DNA of 64,000 bases from positions 1-64,000 of the forward strand of contig JAWPMV010000003.1 in the NCBI GenBank assembly GCA_033391075.1. The letters are read 5' to 3'. Below, one piece after another: positions 26,594 through 36,404 of the stretch. The DNA is from Bacteroidia bacterium. Its GTDB lineage: Bacteria; Bacteroidota; Bacteroidia; J057. Made by a program: the position numbers and the translations under genes. Within the stretch, counting starts at the first letter, position 1, and each line of letters begins with the position of its first letter. The notes beneath the pieces are model-generated. The model was not told the DNA's origin. It did no database searches and saw only the letters and a program-made list of their open reading frames with translations.

Positions 26594-29512
26594 TTATTTT
26601 TGCTCGGATAGATACTGGACCAAATCCCGAAATTCATTCGCAGTCATACGTAGATGTTGATTAGCCGGCATCAAAGAAGTTTCCAACATCTTTTGCTCTT
26701 CGATTTCATCATAAGCCACCGCAGCACGTTCCCCATTGACCAGGATCATTTGCAAGCTTCGTTTGGAATCCAAATCTTTATCCAGCCTACCCACAGTTAC
26801 GTTTCCACTTTTATCCCTAACCGCATATCCGGTATAGGTCGGTGTAACGATATCACTGGGATCAAGGATACCTTCTATGATGCGGTTTCGATCAGCATTG
26901 CTACCCACTTTCGATAAGTCCGGACCAAAGATTCCCCCTCGCCCATTTATTCGATGACAGGAACTGCATTCGTATCGGCTACTAAAGAATATTCTTTCTC
27001 CGGCAGTCGCTTTTCCTTCTTTATTCCCTTGCTCCCTCCAAAAGTCAGCTGATGAGCGTTGTTCCTCATTTGGTAAAAACTTTTGATAATCCGCTATCCA
27101 TACTTTTGCATCCGGATCATCCCCCAAAGCTTCGATGCTTCGCAAGGCTTCTTTCCTGATAGCTATACTTTCCCGTTTATCAAGCAGTATATTGAGCAAA
27201 GTCTTTTTACTCTTTTCATCTATTTTTGCCGATCTTGCAAGGCCTCCTATTGCCTCCAGTCGTACCTCTTCCTTTTTCTGTTTATTTCCTGCTATTCCCT
27301 GAATTAAGGAACGCGCATTTCTATCTTCCACTTTAGCTGCGAGAGAACGAACAGCCTCAACCGCAAAATCTGTATCTCCTTCTACCGAAAATGCTTGCAA
27401 TGATTTTACACCAAGATTTGGATGATCAGGATTTACTCCGGACAAAGCCCTGCTGCGAATGGTATAATTTAGCTTGCGATTCTTGGCAGCAGCCAGGAGG
27501 AATTTCTGCCTTTTGTAAAAGCTTCTACTTACGTGCTCGTCCCCTTCCATGAAATGACTTTTCTGATTGAAGTTTCCATCCAGATACTGAAAGCACACAA
27601 CATAGGCATCAAAGAGAGTTGAACTTATATCTTTCTCCTGCCCCAGAGCTTCTTCTACCTCTTGTCGAAAGTCTCCGAGTTTGTCCTCAGCTATCCATTT
27701 CAAAGCTATCAGACGATTTTCCGACTCAGCATCTTTGAGAAAAGCGGGTAAAACTTCTTTCGCTGATTCTGCTCCTGATTTCCGGAGACACAAAAGAGCG
27801 CCCAATCTGATCTCTGAAGCAGAATTCTTCGCATACTTCTTTAGCAATTCTATGTGTTCTGATTTTCCAAAAGTCTCCATGATGGCTGTATGGATGAATG
27901 GGTCTTTTTCGGAGAATAAGGAAATGACTTTCCCAAATGCCTCAGCAGAACTCAATCCGTAAATAGCTTCTCGTTTTACATAAGCAGAAGGATCCTCCTC
28001 CAGCAAGCCGAGGTAAAATGATTCATCCTCCTGATAGCTATGGTCTACCATCATTCGAACTGCCGCTGCACGCAGGAGTTCATCTTCTGACTTTAACGCT
28101 TCCTCTAACAAAAATTCGGTTTCACTCATGACAGCATTATGAGCTGCCCAGATCAGGTTCAATTTAGCAGGTGGGGATATCTTGGATGAAAAAAACGAAG
28201 CTAATTCGTCTGCCTTTTTTTGGACGACGAAATCCGCTGACTCCTGTCTCAGGCGCGGATCGGGACTGTTGAGTAAGTTGATAAGTTCGCCTTTGTTTGG
28301 GGAATTGGATAAACCCACTTGTTTCTCTTCGTTTTGTGGATTGGTAATTCGCCAGATCCTGCCTTGTCCATGTACTGCATAAGATACATCCGCCCAATCG
28401 CTAGCTATTACTGCTCCTCTGTCATCCATCGCTAATCCAACGGGATAGAAATTGCGTTCTCCCTTTACAAATGATCCTGCTTCAGAGCGAAAAGAGCTTC
28501 CGTTTTTTTCCAGCGGAAAGTATTGAATCTCATTATCCCCCCAGGCTGTTACAAGTAGAGAGCCCTTAGCCTCTTTCCCCAATCTGTCCTGATTATAGTA
28601 AATCAATCCGCTTGGCGCTTCTCCCGTCCCGGCTACCATGGGCAGGGTTCCCGGCAATTGACCGAACCAACTGGTCAGGGGACTCAGGCCGTCTCTCCCA
28701 TGCTGAAACTGAAATCCATAGTTTCCTCCTCGCACAATATGAAGTAGTCGGCAAGGAGGACGAGAATCGGGATCATTTTCAACCGCGAATAGATTCCCAT
28801 AATCGTCAAAACTCATCGCAAAACAATTCCAGACGGCTGTCCCTATTCTCTCTAATCCCGAGCCATCCAGATTACATCTATACAGACTACCTCCTTCTCG
28901 TTCTTTTCCTTTCAGACTTATTCCATCTGTACCCCGTATCAAATAATTGGCCCCAAAATTCTCCCCACATTGAAAGTATAGTTTATGATCCGGGCTCACC
29001 ACCAAACCTGACATCCCATTATGAGGAAAACGCTCCGTAGTTTCCAGAGAAATAAGGGTATCTCTTTTATCTGCGACCCTGTCCCCATCCACATCCTCAA
29101 AAGAGATGATCGCAGCACGGGTAGAAAGCAGAACCTTTCCCTCCGGGCTGAAAGAAAGAGACATTCCATCCACAAAATCTGTCGCGAATTCTGTTATTGT
29201 TTTCTCTTCTCCCCCATCGATATAAGCAGTGAAAACTAAAATCCGGTCCACTTCAGGACCTGGATAATCTTCCTGACGGACATGGGTATGGTTTTCAATG
29301 ACCCAAATTCGATTTTCACGATCTATCTGCAAACCGGTAGGAGTCACAATATCAGGCTCTTTTGTAAGCAGCTGAAGAGAGGCACCTTCTATCTGCATTT
29401 CCGGCGCATCAGGAGGGAGTACTTCGCTTGAAGCGACGGGTACCTGAGGTTTACAGGCAAAGAGGAGAGCTGACAAAATAATCCAGCTCAATTGTTGAGT
29501 AGTAGGTTTCAT
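26594..29512 (-). CDS. PVC-type dehydrogenase with HEAT repeats and C-terminal cytochrome c, lipoprotein
   Basis: A 972-residue lipoprotein; the ATG at 29512 gives a signal peptide ending in lipobox LLFAC (an in-frame start 54 bases upstream is less typical). Residues about 45-400 form the PVC-type dehydrogenase propeller (VTPTGLQIDRENRIWVIEN, EDVDGDRVADKRD, MSGLVVSPDHKLYFQCGENFG, GGNYGFQFQHGRDG, GTGEAPSGLIYY). HEAT-like repeats follow (about 420-800), then a cytochrome c domain with haem motif Cys849-Ser-Ser-Cys852-His853 and GIFGPDLSKVG. It should oxidise a sugar or similar substrate in the periplasm and pass electrons to its own haem. The DUF6624 gene lies 64 bases downstream. The substrate cannot be read from sequence. 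Confidence 0.87.
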   Translation of the reverse strand: MKPTTQQLSWIILSALLFACKPQVPVASSEVLPPDAPEMQIEGASLQLLTKEPDIVTPTGLQIDRENRIWVIENHTHVRQEDYPGPEVDRILVFTAYIDGGEEKTITEFATDFVDGMSLSFSPEGKVLLSTRAAIISFEDVDGDRVADKRDTLISLETTERFPHNGMSGLVVSPDHKLYFQCGENFGANYLIRGTDGISLKGKEREGGSLYRCNLDGSGLERIGTAVWNCFAMSFDDYGNLFAVENDPDSRPPCRLLHIVRGGNYGFQFQHGRDGLSPLTSWFGQLPGTLPMVAGTGEAPSGLIYYNQDRLGKEAKGSLLVTAWGDNEIQYFPLEKNGSSFRSEAGSFVKGERNFYPVGLAMDDRGAVIASDWADVSYAVHGQGRIWRITNPQNEEKQVGLSNSPNKGELINLLNSPDPRLRQESADFVVQKKADELASFFSSKISPPAKLNLIWAAHNAVMSETEFLLEEALKSEDELLRAAAVRMMVDHSYQEDESFYLGLLEEDPSAYVKREAIYGLSSAEAFGKVISLFSEKDPFIHTAIMETFGKSEHIELLKKYAKNSASEIRLGALLCLRKSGAESAKEVLPAFLKDAESENRLIALKWIAEDKLGDFRQEVEEALGQEKDISSTLFDAYVVCFQYLDGNFNQKSHFMEGDEHVSRSFYKRQKFLLAAAKNRKLNYTIRSRALSGVNPDHPNLGVKSLQAFSVEGDTDFAVEAVRSLAAKVEDRNARSLIQGIAGNKQKKEEVRLEAIGGLARSAKIDEKSKKTLLNILLDKRESIAIRKEALRSIEALGDDPDAKVWIADYQKFLPNEEQRSSADFWREQGNKEGKATAGERIFFSSRYECSSCHRINGRGGIFGPDLSKVGSNADRNRIIEGILDPSDIVTPTYTGYAVRDKSGNVTVGRLDKDLDSKRSLQMILVNGERAAVAYDEIEEQKMLETSLMPANQHLRMTANEFRDLVQYLSEQK

Positions 29513-29688
29513 TTTCAATAGATTTCCTACAAAATATAAGAAATGAGATACAAAAAGGGAATGCAATGCAGGGAAAGGCCCTTATAGCAAAGCAGAAGGG
29601 TCTCTAAGCTTCGACATTCTCCTTCTTGGGGCATTTTGAACTTCTGCCAAATATGCTGAACTTTCCCTGACACACTAAAACCCTTGCC

Positions 29689-30789
29689 ATGAAAATTTTG
29701 GTGTACAATGATATTTCCTGCCATGTAGGTGGCGCTGAGACCTTTGCCTACAAACTGATGGAAGGAGCAAATAAACAAGGTCATAAAACGCGTTTTTTTT
29801 CTTTCCACTCCAAGCCCCTCTCCCGCAAAAAATTTCATAATAAGGTTTACTACGTCGCTTGCAACCAGATCAAATATCCCCGTATCCAGGGAGCTTTTAC
29901 TCGCCTGCTTAAAGAATTCAAGCCGGACGTTATCCACTGCCACAACAATTATTATTATACCTCCAGTATTTGCGATGCTATCCTGAAAAGTGGCATCCCT
30001 TCGGTAGCAACTATCCACGATTACGACTTGATCTCCCCTTTCCTTCACCCCTCTTCCTCCCCGCTCCAGGAATTGAAAAGGAGGCAGTTTCGCCAAATCA
30101 TGCGCGCCTCTTTTAGGATCACCTCTCCGACACATAAACTTATTCGGGAACTTTCCTTCCTGGATAAAGAGAAATTCTCCTACCTCCCGCTCTATGTAGA
30201 TCTGGATTCCTGGAACTTCCATCCTGAAACCTGTAAAAACCCGGCTCAAATCACCTTTCTGGGAAGATTGATTCAGGATAAAGGCATATTCATTTTATTA
30301 GAAGCCTTCCGATTATTGTTGAAAGGGCATCCGGACTGCAGATTGTGCTACATAGGTTCGGGACATCAGGAGGAAAAGCTTCGAAAACAGATACGAGCGT
30401 ATGGACTTGAAAACCAGGTAAGACTTAGCGGCTATATTTCTTTGGGAAAAGTTCAGGAAATCATGCGCAATTCGCGGCTTCATGTCTTAAGCTCTACTTA
30501 TGAGGAGCTTTTCGGTTTGGTAGGAATAGAAGCTCAGGCTATAGGTTTACCGGTTCTTGCTGCAGATGTAGGAGGAGTTTCTGAATGGTGCAAAGAAGGA
30601 GAAACAGGCTACCTCTATGAAGCACAAAATCCCCGGATGCTGGCAGAAAAAATGGCTTACCTGATCCAGCATCCTTTAGAGGGAAAACGAATCGCAGGAA
30701 ACGCTTACGAACAGCTTAAAAAAGAATATAGCAAGGAAAGAAGTATCCAACTTCTCCTCTCAACTTACCAAAAGAGCATAGAAGCCTGA
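29689..30789 (+). CDS. Glycosyltransferase family 4
   Basis: A 366-residue GT-B fold glycosyltransferase. The N-terminal domain has VYNDISCHVGGAETFAYKL (acceptor side) and DVIHCHNNYYYTS. The C-terminal nucleotide-sugar domain has ITFLGRLIQDKGIFILLEAF, LCYIGSGHQEEKLRKQI, and the E-x7-E motif in EELFGLVGIEAQAIGLPVLAADVGG. It would transfer a sugar to a glycan or lipid carrier at the inner membrane. It is isolated from other polysaccharide genes. A long antisense frame over its first half (29527-30249) is not a gene. Confidence 0.92.
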   Translation: MKILVYNDISCHVGGAETFAYKLMEGANKQGHKTRFFSFHSKPLSRKKFHNKVYYVACNQIKYPRIQGAFTRLLKEFKPDVIHCHNNYYYTSSICDAILKSGIPSVATIHDYDLISPFLHPSSSPLQELKRRQFRQIMRASFRITSPTHKLIRELSFLDKEKFSYLPLYVDLDSWNFHPETCKNPAQITFLGRLIQDKGIFILLEAFRLLLKGHPDCRLCYIGSGHQEEKLRKQIRAYGLENQVRLSGYISLGKVQEIMRNSRLHVLSSTYEELFGLVGIEAQAIGLPVLAADVGGVSEWCKEGETGYLYEAQNPRMLAEKMAYLIQHPLEGKRIAGNAYEQLKKEYSKERSIQLLLSTYQKSIEA

Positions 30790-30866
30790 GAGAATTTACC
30801 TCATATGAGGGATTTCCAGGAGCTATCATTAGCCAGAACTTTGGGTTCATTCCAATACTAATAGCT

Positions 30867-31985
30867 ATGAACGCAAATTTTACCTTATCTCATGTGTATT
30901 CCTTGCGAATACTATTGATCCTAAGTTTATTCGGTACAAGCAGTATGTTATCTGCGCAGATCACGATAAATGAAAATATCGTTACAGATAATTTCAACAA
31001 GCGCTTTCGCAATGTCCTTTATGAAACCAATCTTGACATTGATGCTCAACTTCAAACAATCCTGGCAGATACAGGAGCGAATAAAACCTGGGACTTTGCT
31101 AATCTGAATTACATAGATTCCACCGTAGTCATTGAAGAGTACATGCCCACAGACCCTAATGATCCTCTGCTACAGGACCCCAACTTTTCCAACTCAACCT
31201 TTATTCGCAAAGCGACTCTTTATCCCGTAGATGGCGGCAATCCCGATACCACCTTTCTCTATGAATATGCTCGGCTGGATAATGGAAGCTGGACTACAAA
31301 CGGAACCCTTAGCATTTCTGATTTAGATATGGATGGAATTCGAGATACTTTCCTCCAATGGTTTTCTCCTCCTCGCCTGGAAGTAAACTTTCCCGTAAGC
31401 AGCAATTCTCAATGGTCCGACTCTAGCGACCTGGTTCAGAAGTTTCAGGGCATGACTTTCATTTCATCCACCTTTCTGGATTCAAATTGGGTTGAAGGAT
31501 GGGGCACGCTCATCACTCCCAGAGGAAGTGCTCCCGCTCTCAGAGTTCGCAACAAACTCATCACGAAAAATCCTGCCTTGCCCAATGATGAGCTTGGAAC
31601 CGATATAGATTTTGTAACGGCTATGGATGAAATTGGCGCTTCTATTGTTGTCGAAGATGGAAGGGCTTTTCATTCGGTCAGAACCTTATTGGATGGAGCG
31701 ACCTCCATATATGATTGGGAACTCTTTGACTTTCGCTTGAAGCAAAATTATCCCAACCCTTTTAAGCAAGAAACGCTCATCAGTTTTGAACTGGACAAAG
31801 CAGCCGAGATTGATATGCAATTGCTGGACATTCAGGGGAAAAGTCTAAAAGCCTTTCCCAGACAAAGGTATTTGCCGGGTTCGCATGAGGTGATTTTGGA
31901 AGCTTCAGACCTAAGCCCTGGTATCTACCTTGTACAGATGAGAATAGGAAATCAAATACAGCTGAGGCGCATACAAAAATTGTAG
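30867..31985 (+). CDS. T9SS-secreted protein of unknown function
   Basis: A 372-residue protein with a signal peptide (about 1-31, ending MLSAQ) and a T9SS type A sorting domain in the last 80 residues: LKQNYPNPFKQETLISFEL, a beta-rich middle with MQLLDIQGK, then LSPGIYLVQMRIGNQIQLRRIQKL. Such a domain sends the protein through the type IX system to the cell surface or medium. The 290 residues between are beta-rich and acidic with no recognised catalytic motif. A terminator follows. Confidence 0.88.
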   Translation: MNANFTLSHVYSLRILLILSLFGTSSMLSAQITINENIVTDNFNKRFRNVLYETNLDIDAQLQTILADTGANKTWDFANLNYIDSTVVIEEYMPTDPNDPLLQDPNFSNSTFIRKATLYPVDGGNPDTTFLYEYARLDNGSWTTNGTLSISDLDMDGIRDTFLQWFSPPRLEVNFPVSSNSQWSDSSDLVQKFQGMTFISSTFLDSNWVEGWGTLITPRGSAPALRVRNKLITKNPALPNDELGTDIDFVTAMDEIGASIVVEDGRAFHSVRTLLDGATSIYDWELFDFRLKQNYPNPFKQETLISFELDKAAEIDMQLLDIQGKSLKAFPRQRYLPGSHEVILEASDLSPGIYLVQMRIGNQIQLRRIQKL

Positions 31986-32000
31986 ATAGATCTTTAAGAG

Positions 32001-32035
32001 TCCAGACCTGCTAAGGTTCTGGATTCTTTCTTTTA
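32001..32035 (+). terminator. Rho-independent terminator
   Basis: TCCAGA-CCT pairs with AGG-T-TCTGGA (one bulged T) and is followed by TTCTTTCTTTT, 16 bases after the stop of the T9SS protein gene. Confidence 0.75.
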
Positions 32036-32042
32036 AATAAGC

Positions 32043-32963
32043 CTACCATTTTGCTGACTCCCGATATCTTGTCAAAAGCCTGGTGTTTTTCACCCGATAA
32101 ATCTGGGTAGTAGTACTGGCCAAACTATCGCTGCTGCTGTAATACAGATATTTACTCGAAAACTCAGGACTTAAATCACTCCCACTGCTATTGAGTTCCT
32201 GCATATTTTGAGGGAAACTCCATATCCCTTCCTTACGAAAGCTTATATAAAGATCTCCATATGGACTTTTGTTTTCTGCTCGTTCTGAGGCTTCGAAAAT
32301 CATGACGTCTCCACTTTCATCAAAGCCCAGATTCCACTCCCCTTTCTCCGAATTAATCCTCGCACCCAAATTGATCACCGAATCCCCACCCTGCAGAAAA
32401 TCAGGAATGACATATATATCTCCCTGTCCCAGGCCTCCTTCCCGATCCGAAATAAAATAGAAATCTCCATCCGAATTGATTTTCGGACTGTATTCTCTTG
32501 CAGGGGAGTTGATGCCTATTGGCAAAGGCCTAGCTTCCCCCCAATTTCCTTCCTCATCCCTTACTATCATCCAAATGTCTTGAGAAACTTCTTGCTCCGC
32601 CCAGGGACGTTTTGAAGTAAAGAAGAGGCTATCTCCACCCCGGCTCAAATAAGGCTCACCATCATCTTCCTGTGCTGAAAATGAAAGCATTTCGGGGTCA
32701 GTCCAGTTTGTGCCCATTTTATTACTCCAATATATGCTACTCACTACCGGACCTCTTCCCCATGCCCCATCACTCCTTGCAAAAAAAAGCTCCTTCCCAT
32801 CAAAAGAAATATCCAATGCATAATCAATCAGTGGGCCTGATACCTTGCCGGCTTCAAATACATGAGGAACAAAATCCTCTAAGTCAGAACTTGATTCGGA
32901 ACAAGCCGAATAGAAAAAAAACAGCAAAGCCGTGATATTCAGGAATATAAATTTACCGTTCAT
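32043..32963 (-). CDS. PD40/TolB-like propeller lipoprotein
   Basis: A 306-residue lipoprotein; the ATG at 32963 gives a signal peptide ending in lipobox YSAC. The mature part is made of PD40-type blades: ALDISFDGKELFFARSDG, EPYLSRGGDSLFFTSKRP, SPKINSDGDFYFISDREGGLGQGDIYV, NLGFDESGDVMIFEAS and LSPEFSSKYLYYSSS. This resembles the Bacteroidota outer-membrane-associated propeller family (OmpA/PD40-linked) but lacks an OmpA domain. A binding or sensing role is likely; no ligand can be proposed. It converges on the T9SS gene with a terminator between. Confidence 0.82.
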   Translation of the reverse strand: MNGKFIFLNITALLFFFYSACSESSSDLEDFVPHVFEAGKVSGPLIDYALDISFDGKELFFARSDGAWGRGPVVSSIYWSNKMGTNWTDPEMLSFSAQEDDGEPYLSRGGDSLFFTSKRPWAEQEVSQDIWMIVRDEEGNWGEARPLPIGINSPAREYSPKINSDGDFYFISDREGGLGQGDIYVIPDFLQGGDSVINLGARINSEKGEWNLGFDESGDVMIFEASERAENKSPYGDLYISFRKEGIWSFPQNMQELNSSGSDLSPEFSSKYLYYSSSDSLASTTTQIYRVKNTRLLTRYRESAKW

Positions 32964-33128
32964 GATATATCTATGGATAATTGACTTTTTTTTACCTACC
33001 ATAAGATAATTTATTAGGGGGCACTCTCACATTAGTTGGTAGAGAAAACACATAGATAGGATGGAAAAAGGCCTCCTCAGTCGTTTTGAAAGAAGCAGAT
33101 AGCTTCACACACAGAATTTGGTTGAAAC

Positions 33129-34646
33129 ATGGTACTAGAAGGTAAAAAAACAACTAAACCTCAAGCTCGCCCTAGCAATATTTCTCTGGAAGAATGGTTC
33201 AAGCCCTTTGCAGAGAAAATCATTGGTAAGGATCAACTTTTCCATTCTCCCTACGGAAAGAAAAAGATCATTTATGCAGACTGGACAGCCAGTGGCAGAC
33301 TTTACAAAAGCATAGAAGACAAAATGCTACATGAGATCGGACCTTATGTAGCTAATACGCATACGGAAACCTCTATCACAGGAGCATGTATGACACAAGC
33401 TTACCATGAAGCACGTGAAATTATCAAACAACATGTGCATGCAGGTGGAGATGATGTCTTGATCTCTGTAGGTTCTGGAATGACGGGGGCAGTAAATAAA
33501 TTTCAGAGAATCCTGGGCTTTAAAGTATCAGAAAGCCTAAAAGATTTCTCCGATGTTCCCAAAATAATTAAGCCTATAGTCTTTGTCTCTCATATGGAAC
33601 ATCATTCCAATCAGATCTCCTGGATGGAAACCATTGCTGATGTAGAAGTTGTGCCCTGCAATGAAGATGGCTTGATTTGCATGGATCAGTTTGAAAAAAT
33701 GATCCGTAAATATGCAGATCGAAAATTCAAGATCGCCTCTATTACAGCAGCCTCAAATGTTACAGGTATAAAGACCGATTATCATGCGGTTGCGAAACTG
33801 ATCCATAGTTATGGAGGGCTTTGCTTTGTAGACTTCGCATGTTCTGCACCTTATGTCGAGATCAATATGCATCCGGAAGATCCTCAAGCATATCTCGATG
33901 CAATTTTCTTTTCACCTCACAAATTTCTGGGAGGTCCGGGTTCTTCGGGAATTCTGGTTTTCAATAAAAAACTGTATAGCAATCATATCCCTGACAATCC
34001 CGGAGGAGGAACCGTAACCTTTACCAATCCCTGGGGGGGAAGGTTTTACATCAGTGATATCGAAGTCAGAGAAGACGGGGGAACACCCGCCTTTCTCCAA
34101 ACCATCAGAGTAGCCCTCGCCATGAAACTCAAAGAGCAGATGGGAGTTGAAAATATTCATGCGCGAGAAGCCGAGATTAATGCCCTCATGTTTGAGCGTC
34201 TTTCGAATATGAAAGGAGTAAAGATATTTGGGGCCCGACATAGAGATCGACTGAGTATTTTCTCCATTCAAATCTCAGGGATTCACTACAATCTCGTAGC
34301 CAAATTACTCAATGACAGATATGGAATACAGAGTCGAGGAGGTTGTTCATGTGCAGGAACTTATGGGCATTATCTTTTTGAGATAGACCAGGAAAATTCA
34401 CAAGTAATTCATCAACAAATTGAAGCAGGTTTATACAACAAAAAACCTGGCTGGATACGTATCTCTTTACATCCTACCGCAAGTAATAAAGAAGTGGAAT
34501 ATATCTGTAGTGCCCTCGAAGAAATCATTCAACATCATAAAGAATGGGCCAGGGATTATGAGTATAATTTACTCAGCAATGATTTTGACTTCAAAGGAGA
34601 ATATGAATCTATGGAAGCAGTCGTTTCTGGCTGGTTCGCAAGCTAA
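33129..34646 (+). CDS. Class V aminotransferase-fold PLP enzyme
   Basis: A 505-residue PLP-dependent enzyme of the class V aminotransferase / cysteine desulfurase fold. The N-terminal IIYADWTASGRLYKSIED and NTHTETSITGACMTQAYHEAR shape the active site; VFVSHMEHHSN carries the conserved His region; FVDFACSAPY supplies the Asp that holds the PLP ring; and SPHKFLGGPGSSG contains the Schiff-base Lys265. RGGCSCAGTYGHYLF has Cys406/Cys408 near the site where cysteine desulfurases carry their persulfide Cys. It could be a desulfurase-like lyase or epimerase-like enzyme. There is no neighbouring iron-sulfur cluster gene. A terminator follows. Confidence 0.85.
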   Translation: MVLEGKKTTKPQARPSNISLEEWFKPFAEKIIGKDQLFHSPYGKKKIIYADWTASGRLYKSIEDKMLHEIGPYVANTHTETSITGACMTQAYHEAREIIKQHVHAGGDDVLISVGSGMTGAVNKFQRILGFKVSESLKDFSDVPKIIKPIVFVSHMEHHSNQISWMETIADVEVVPCNEDGLICMDQFEKMIRKYADRKFKIASITAASNVTGIKTDYHAVAKLIHSYGGLCFVDFACSAPYVEINMHPEDPQAYLDAIFFSPHKFLGGPGSSGILVFNKKLYSNHIPDNPGGGTVTFTNPWGGRFYISDIEVREDGGTPAFLQTIRVALAMKLKEQMGVENIHAREAEINALMFERLSNMKGVKIFGARHRDRLSIFSIQISGIHYNLVAKLLNDRYGIQSRGGCSCAGTYGHYLFEIDQENSQVIHQQIEAGLYNKKPGWIRISLHPTASNKEVEYICSALEEIIQHHKEWARDYEYNLLSNDFDFKGEYESMEAVVSGWFAS

Positions 34647-34667
34647 TAAAATGCAAAATTTAAGCGA

Positions 34668-34702
34668 GGGCAGGATCAGGAATCTGGTTCTGCCCTGTTT
34701 TT
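34668..34702 (+). terminator. Rho-independent terminator
   Basis: GGGCAGGATC (34668-34677) pairs with GGTTCTGCCC (34686-34695) including two G-T wobbles, then TGTTTTT. It lies 21 bases after the aminotransferase gene. Confidence 0.75.
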
Positions 34703-34816
34703 ACATAGACATAATAAAAAGAGATTCCCATCTACTCTATCAAGGGTGTAAAAAAATTACATACTTTAGCGAGTAATCTCCCTAAATATGTAATGTACCA
34801 AGCGGACTCTTAGCTC

Positions 34817-35662
34817 ATGAAAACCTGGCACACGCTCCTTTTAATAATCCTCTTCCCTTCAATCCTTTCCTGTGAAGAGAAAGCAGCTACATATCCTGAG
34901 CAAAGTACCATTGATCAGAAAGCTTTTGTTGAATGGGTACAGCATCAGGATTCTGTTCTGGATCTGCAGGAAGTCCTCAAAACCATCCCCCCGGAATTTT
35001 TAGAAGAAGTAGAACTCACAGACAAAGCCTTTAAGAAGAAGCTGAGGTATCAGGCCATTTCGCTGGAATTTTTGTTTGGTATGTGGCAGGATAGCGGGAA
35101 ACTGGATATCTCCAATACTTCTCTGATTTTTCCGTGTAAAGATGGTTATAGTCCTTCTATGCCTCTGGCCAATATGTATGGAAAAGGAGGTTTCATCACC
35201 CTGGGAATAAAAACTCCCTCGGGCTCCTATGCCTGGCCTGATAGCGTAGCAGAGAAGTTTGCCCCTTTATACCTGGTTTGGAAAGATTTAGATCCTGGCG
35301 TCTATGGCTATCCCTGGCCCTATGGGCTGACAAACATAAAGCTAAAAAATACCCAAAATACCTTTGCTGCAGCTTTGCCTGAGGCACATGCAGGTTTTGA
35401 TAAAGGTTATAAGAGTTTTAAACTCTATTGTATGAAATGCCATCAAATCAATAAAGTTGGGGGGGAAATGGGACCGGAATTGAATTATCCTAAAAGCATT
35501 ACCGATTATATGGACAAAGAAGATATCTGGGGCTTCATCAAAAATCCACAATCCTACCGCTACAATAGTAAGATGCCTGCCATAAAGCCTCTAAGCCGGG
35601 ATGAATTTGAAGAGATATACAAATACCTTTCGCATATGAAAAGCCGTACAAAAGCCTCCTGA
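34817..35662 (+). CDS. c-type cytochrome lipoprotein
   Basis: A 281-residue lipoprotein (lipobox ILSC, Cys19) with one haem-binding motif Cys205-Met-Lys-Cys208-His209 preceded by KLYC and followed by INKVGGEMGPELNYPKSIT. The axial Met is probably in SKMPAIKPLSRDEFEEIYKYL, the usual class I ending. The N-terminal 190 residues are an unrecognised domain. It should carry electrons in the periplasm. It is a possible partner for the PVC-type dehydrogenases in this window, none of which is adjacent. It converges on the LytTR regulator gene with a 19-base gap. Confidence 0.88.
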   Translation: MKTWHTLLLIILFPSILSCEEKAATYPEQSTIDQKAFVEWVQHQDSVLDLQEVLKTIPPEFLEEVELTDKAFKKKLRYQAISLEFLFGMWQDSGKLDISNTSLIFPCKDGYSPSMPLANMYGKGGFITLGIKTPSGSYAWPDSVAEKFAPLYLVWKDLDPGVYGYPWPYGLTNIKLKNTQNTFAAALPEAHAGFDKGYKSFKLYCMKCHQINKVGGEMGPELNYPKSITDYMDKEDIWGFIKNPQSYRYNSKMPAIKPLSRDEFEEIYKYLSHMKSRTKAS

Positions 35663-35681
35663 TGGCTTTGGAAGCTCTTAA

Positions 35682-36401
35682 TTAGAGGAGTTTGATCCGC
35701 TCGAAGAATTTTTTCTTATAACTGGCTCCTATGGGAATTTCTTGCTCTCCGATTCTGACAGTATTTCCACTGATGGTATGGACATGATCCATATTTATGA
35801 TAAAGGATCTATGTACGCGCATAAATCTATCTCCGCCCAATTCATCTTCCATTTTGTTGAGGGTTTGGTTGATGAGAAATTTTCGCTCATCTGTATGAAC
35901 GGATACATATTCTCTTTCCCCTTTCACAAATAAAATGTTTAGCGGATCAACCTTTTCCATTTTATAGTTGGTCCTGAGAAAAAGTTGTTCATTACTTTCG
36001 GCAGAAACTGGCTCAGGCACTATGGAAGCAGCTTTTTCTTTGGGCTGCATGAGACCTACCGCCTTATTGACTGCTTGCATAAATCTCTCAAAGGAGAAGG
36101 GCTTTAGCAAATAGTCTGTTACATCCAGTTCAAAGCCTTCTACTGCAAAGTCTCTGTAGGCTGTGGTAAGAATTACCTGTGGCCTTTTTCGCAAGGATCT
36201 GAGTAACTCGAGTCCCGTCAGTTCCGGCATCTGGATGTCCAGGAAGAACAGATCAATTTCCTCCTGCTGGAGTACTGCCAAAGCATCCAAACCGCTTTCA
36301 CAAGCTGCCTTAAGTTCCAAATGAGGAAGCTTATTTATATAAGCCTCCAGCAATTTTAAAGCGGGTCGTTCGTCATCTACTATCAAACAAGAATAAGGCA
36401 T
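35682..36401 (-). CDS. LytTR response regulator
   Basis: A 239-residue two-component regulator. The receiver domain has acidic residues at 9-11 (VDDE), the phospho-acceptor Asp55 in LFFLDIQMPELTG, Thr in ILTTAYRDFA and Lys in DYLLKPFSFERF. The LytTR DNA-binding domain covers about 140-239 (ILFVKGEREYVSVHTDER, LINQTLNKMEDELGGDRFMRVHRSFIIN). It lies 3 bases downstream of its kinase gene, so they are a cognate pair. Such regulators usually bind paired imperfect repeats upstream of targets; the 339-base region upstream of the kinase gene is a candidate place. Confidence 0.93.
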   Translation of the reverse strand: MPYSCLIVDDERPALKLLEAYINKLPHLELKAACESGLDALAVLQQEEIDLFFLDIQMPELTGLELLRSLRKRPQVILTTAYRDFAVEGFELDVTDYLLKPFSFERFMQAVNKAVGLMQPKEKAASIVPEPVSAESNEQLFLRTNYKMEKVDPLNILFVKGEREYVSVHTDERKFLINQTLNKMEDELGGDRFMRVHRSFIINMDHVHTISGNTVRIGEQEIPIGASYKKKFFERIKLL

Positions 36402-36404
36402 AGC

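Noticed and set aside
29527-30249. 240-residue frame on the minus strand
   Set aside because: Fully antisense to the start of the glycosyltransferase gene and without recognisable features.
30799-30810. CCTCATATGAGG perfect palindrome
   Set aside because: Lies in a 77-base gap between two plus-strand genes without further structure or promoter match; recorded only as a possible operator.
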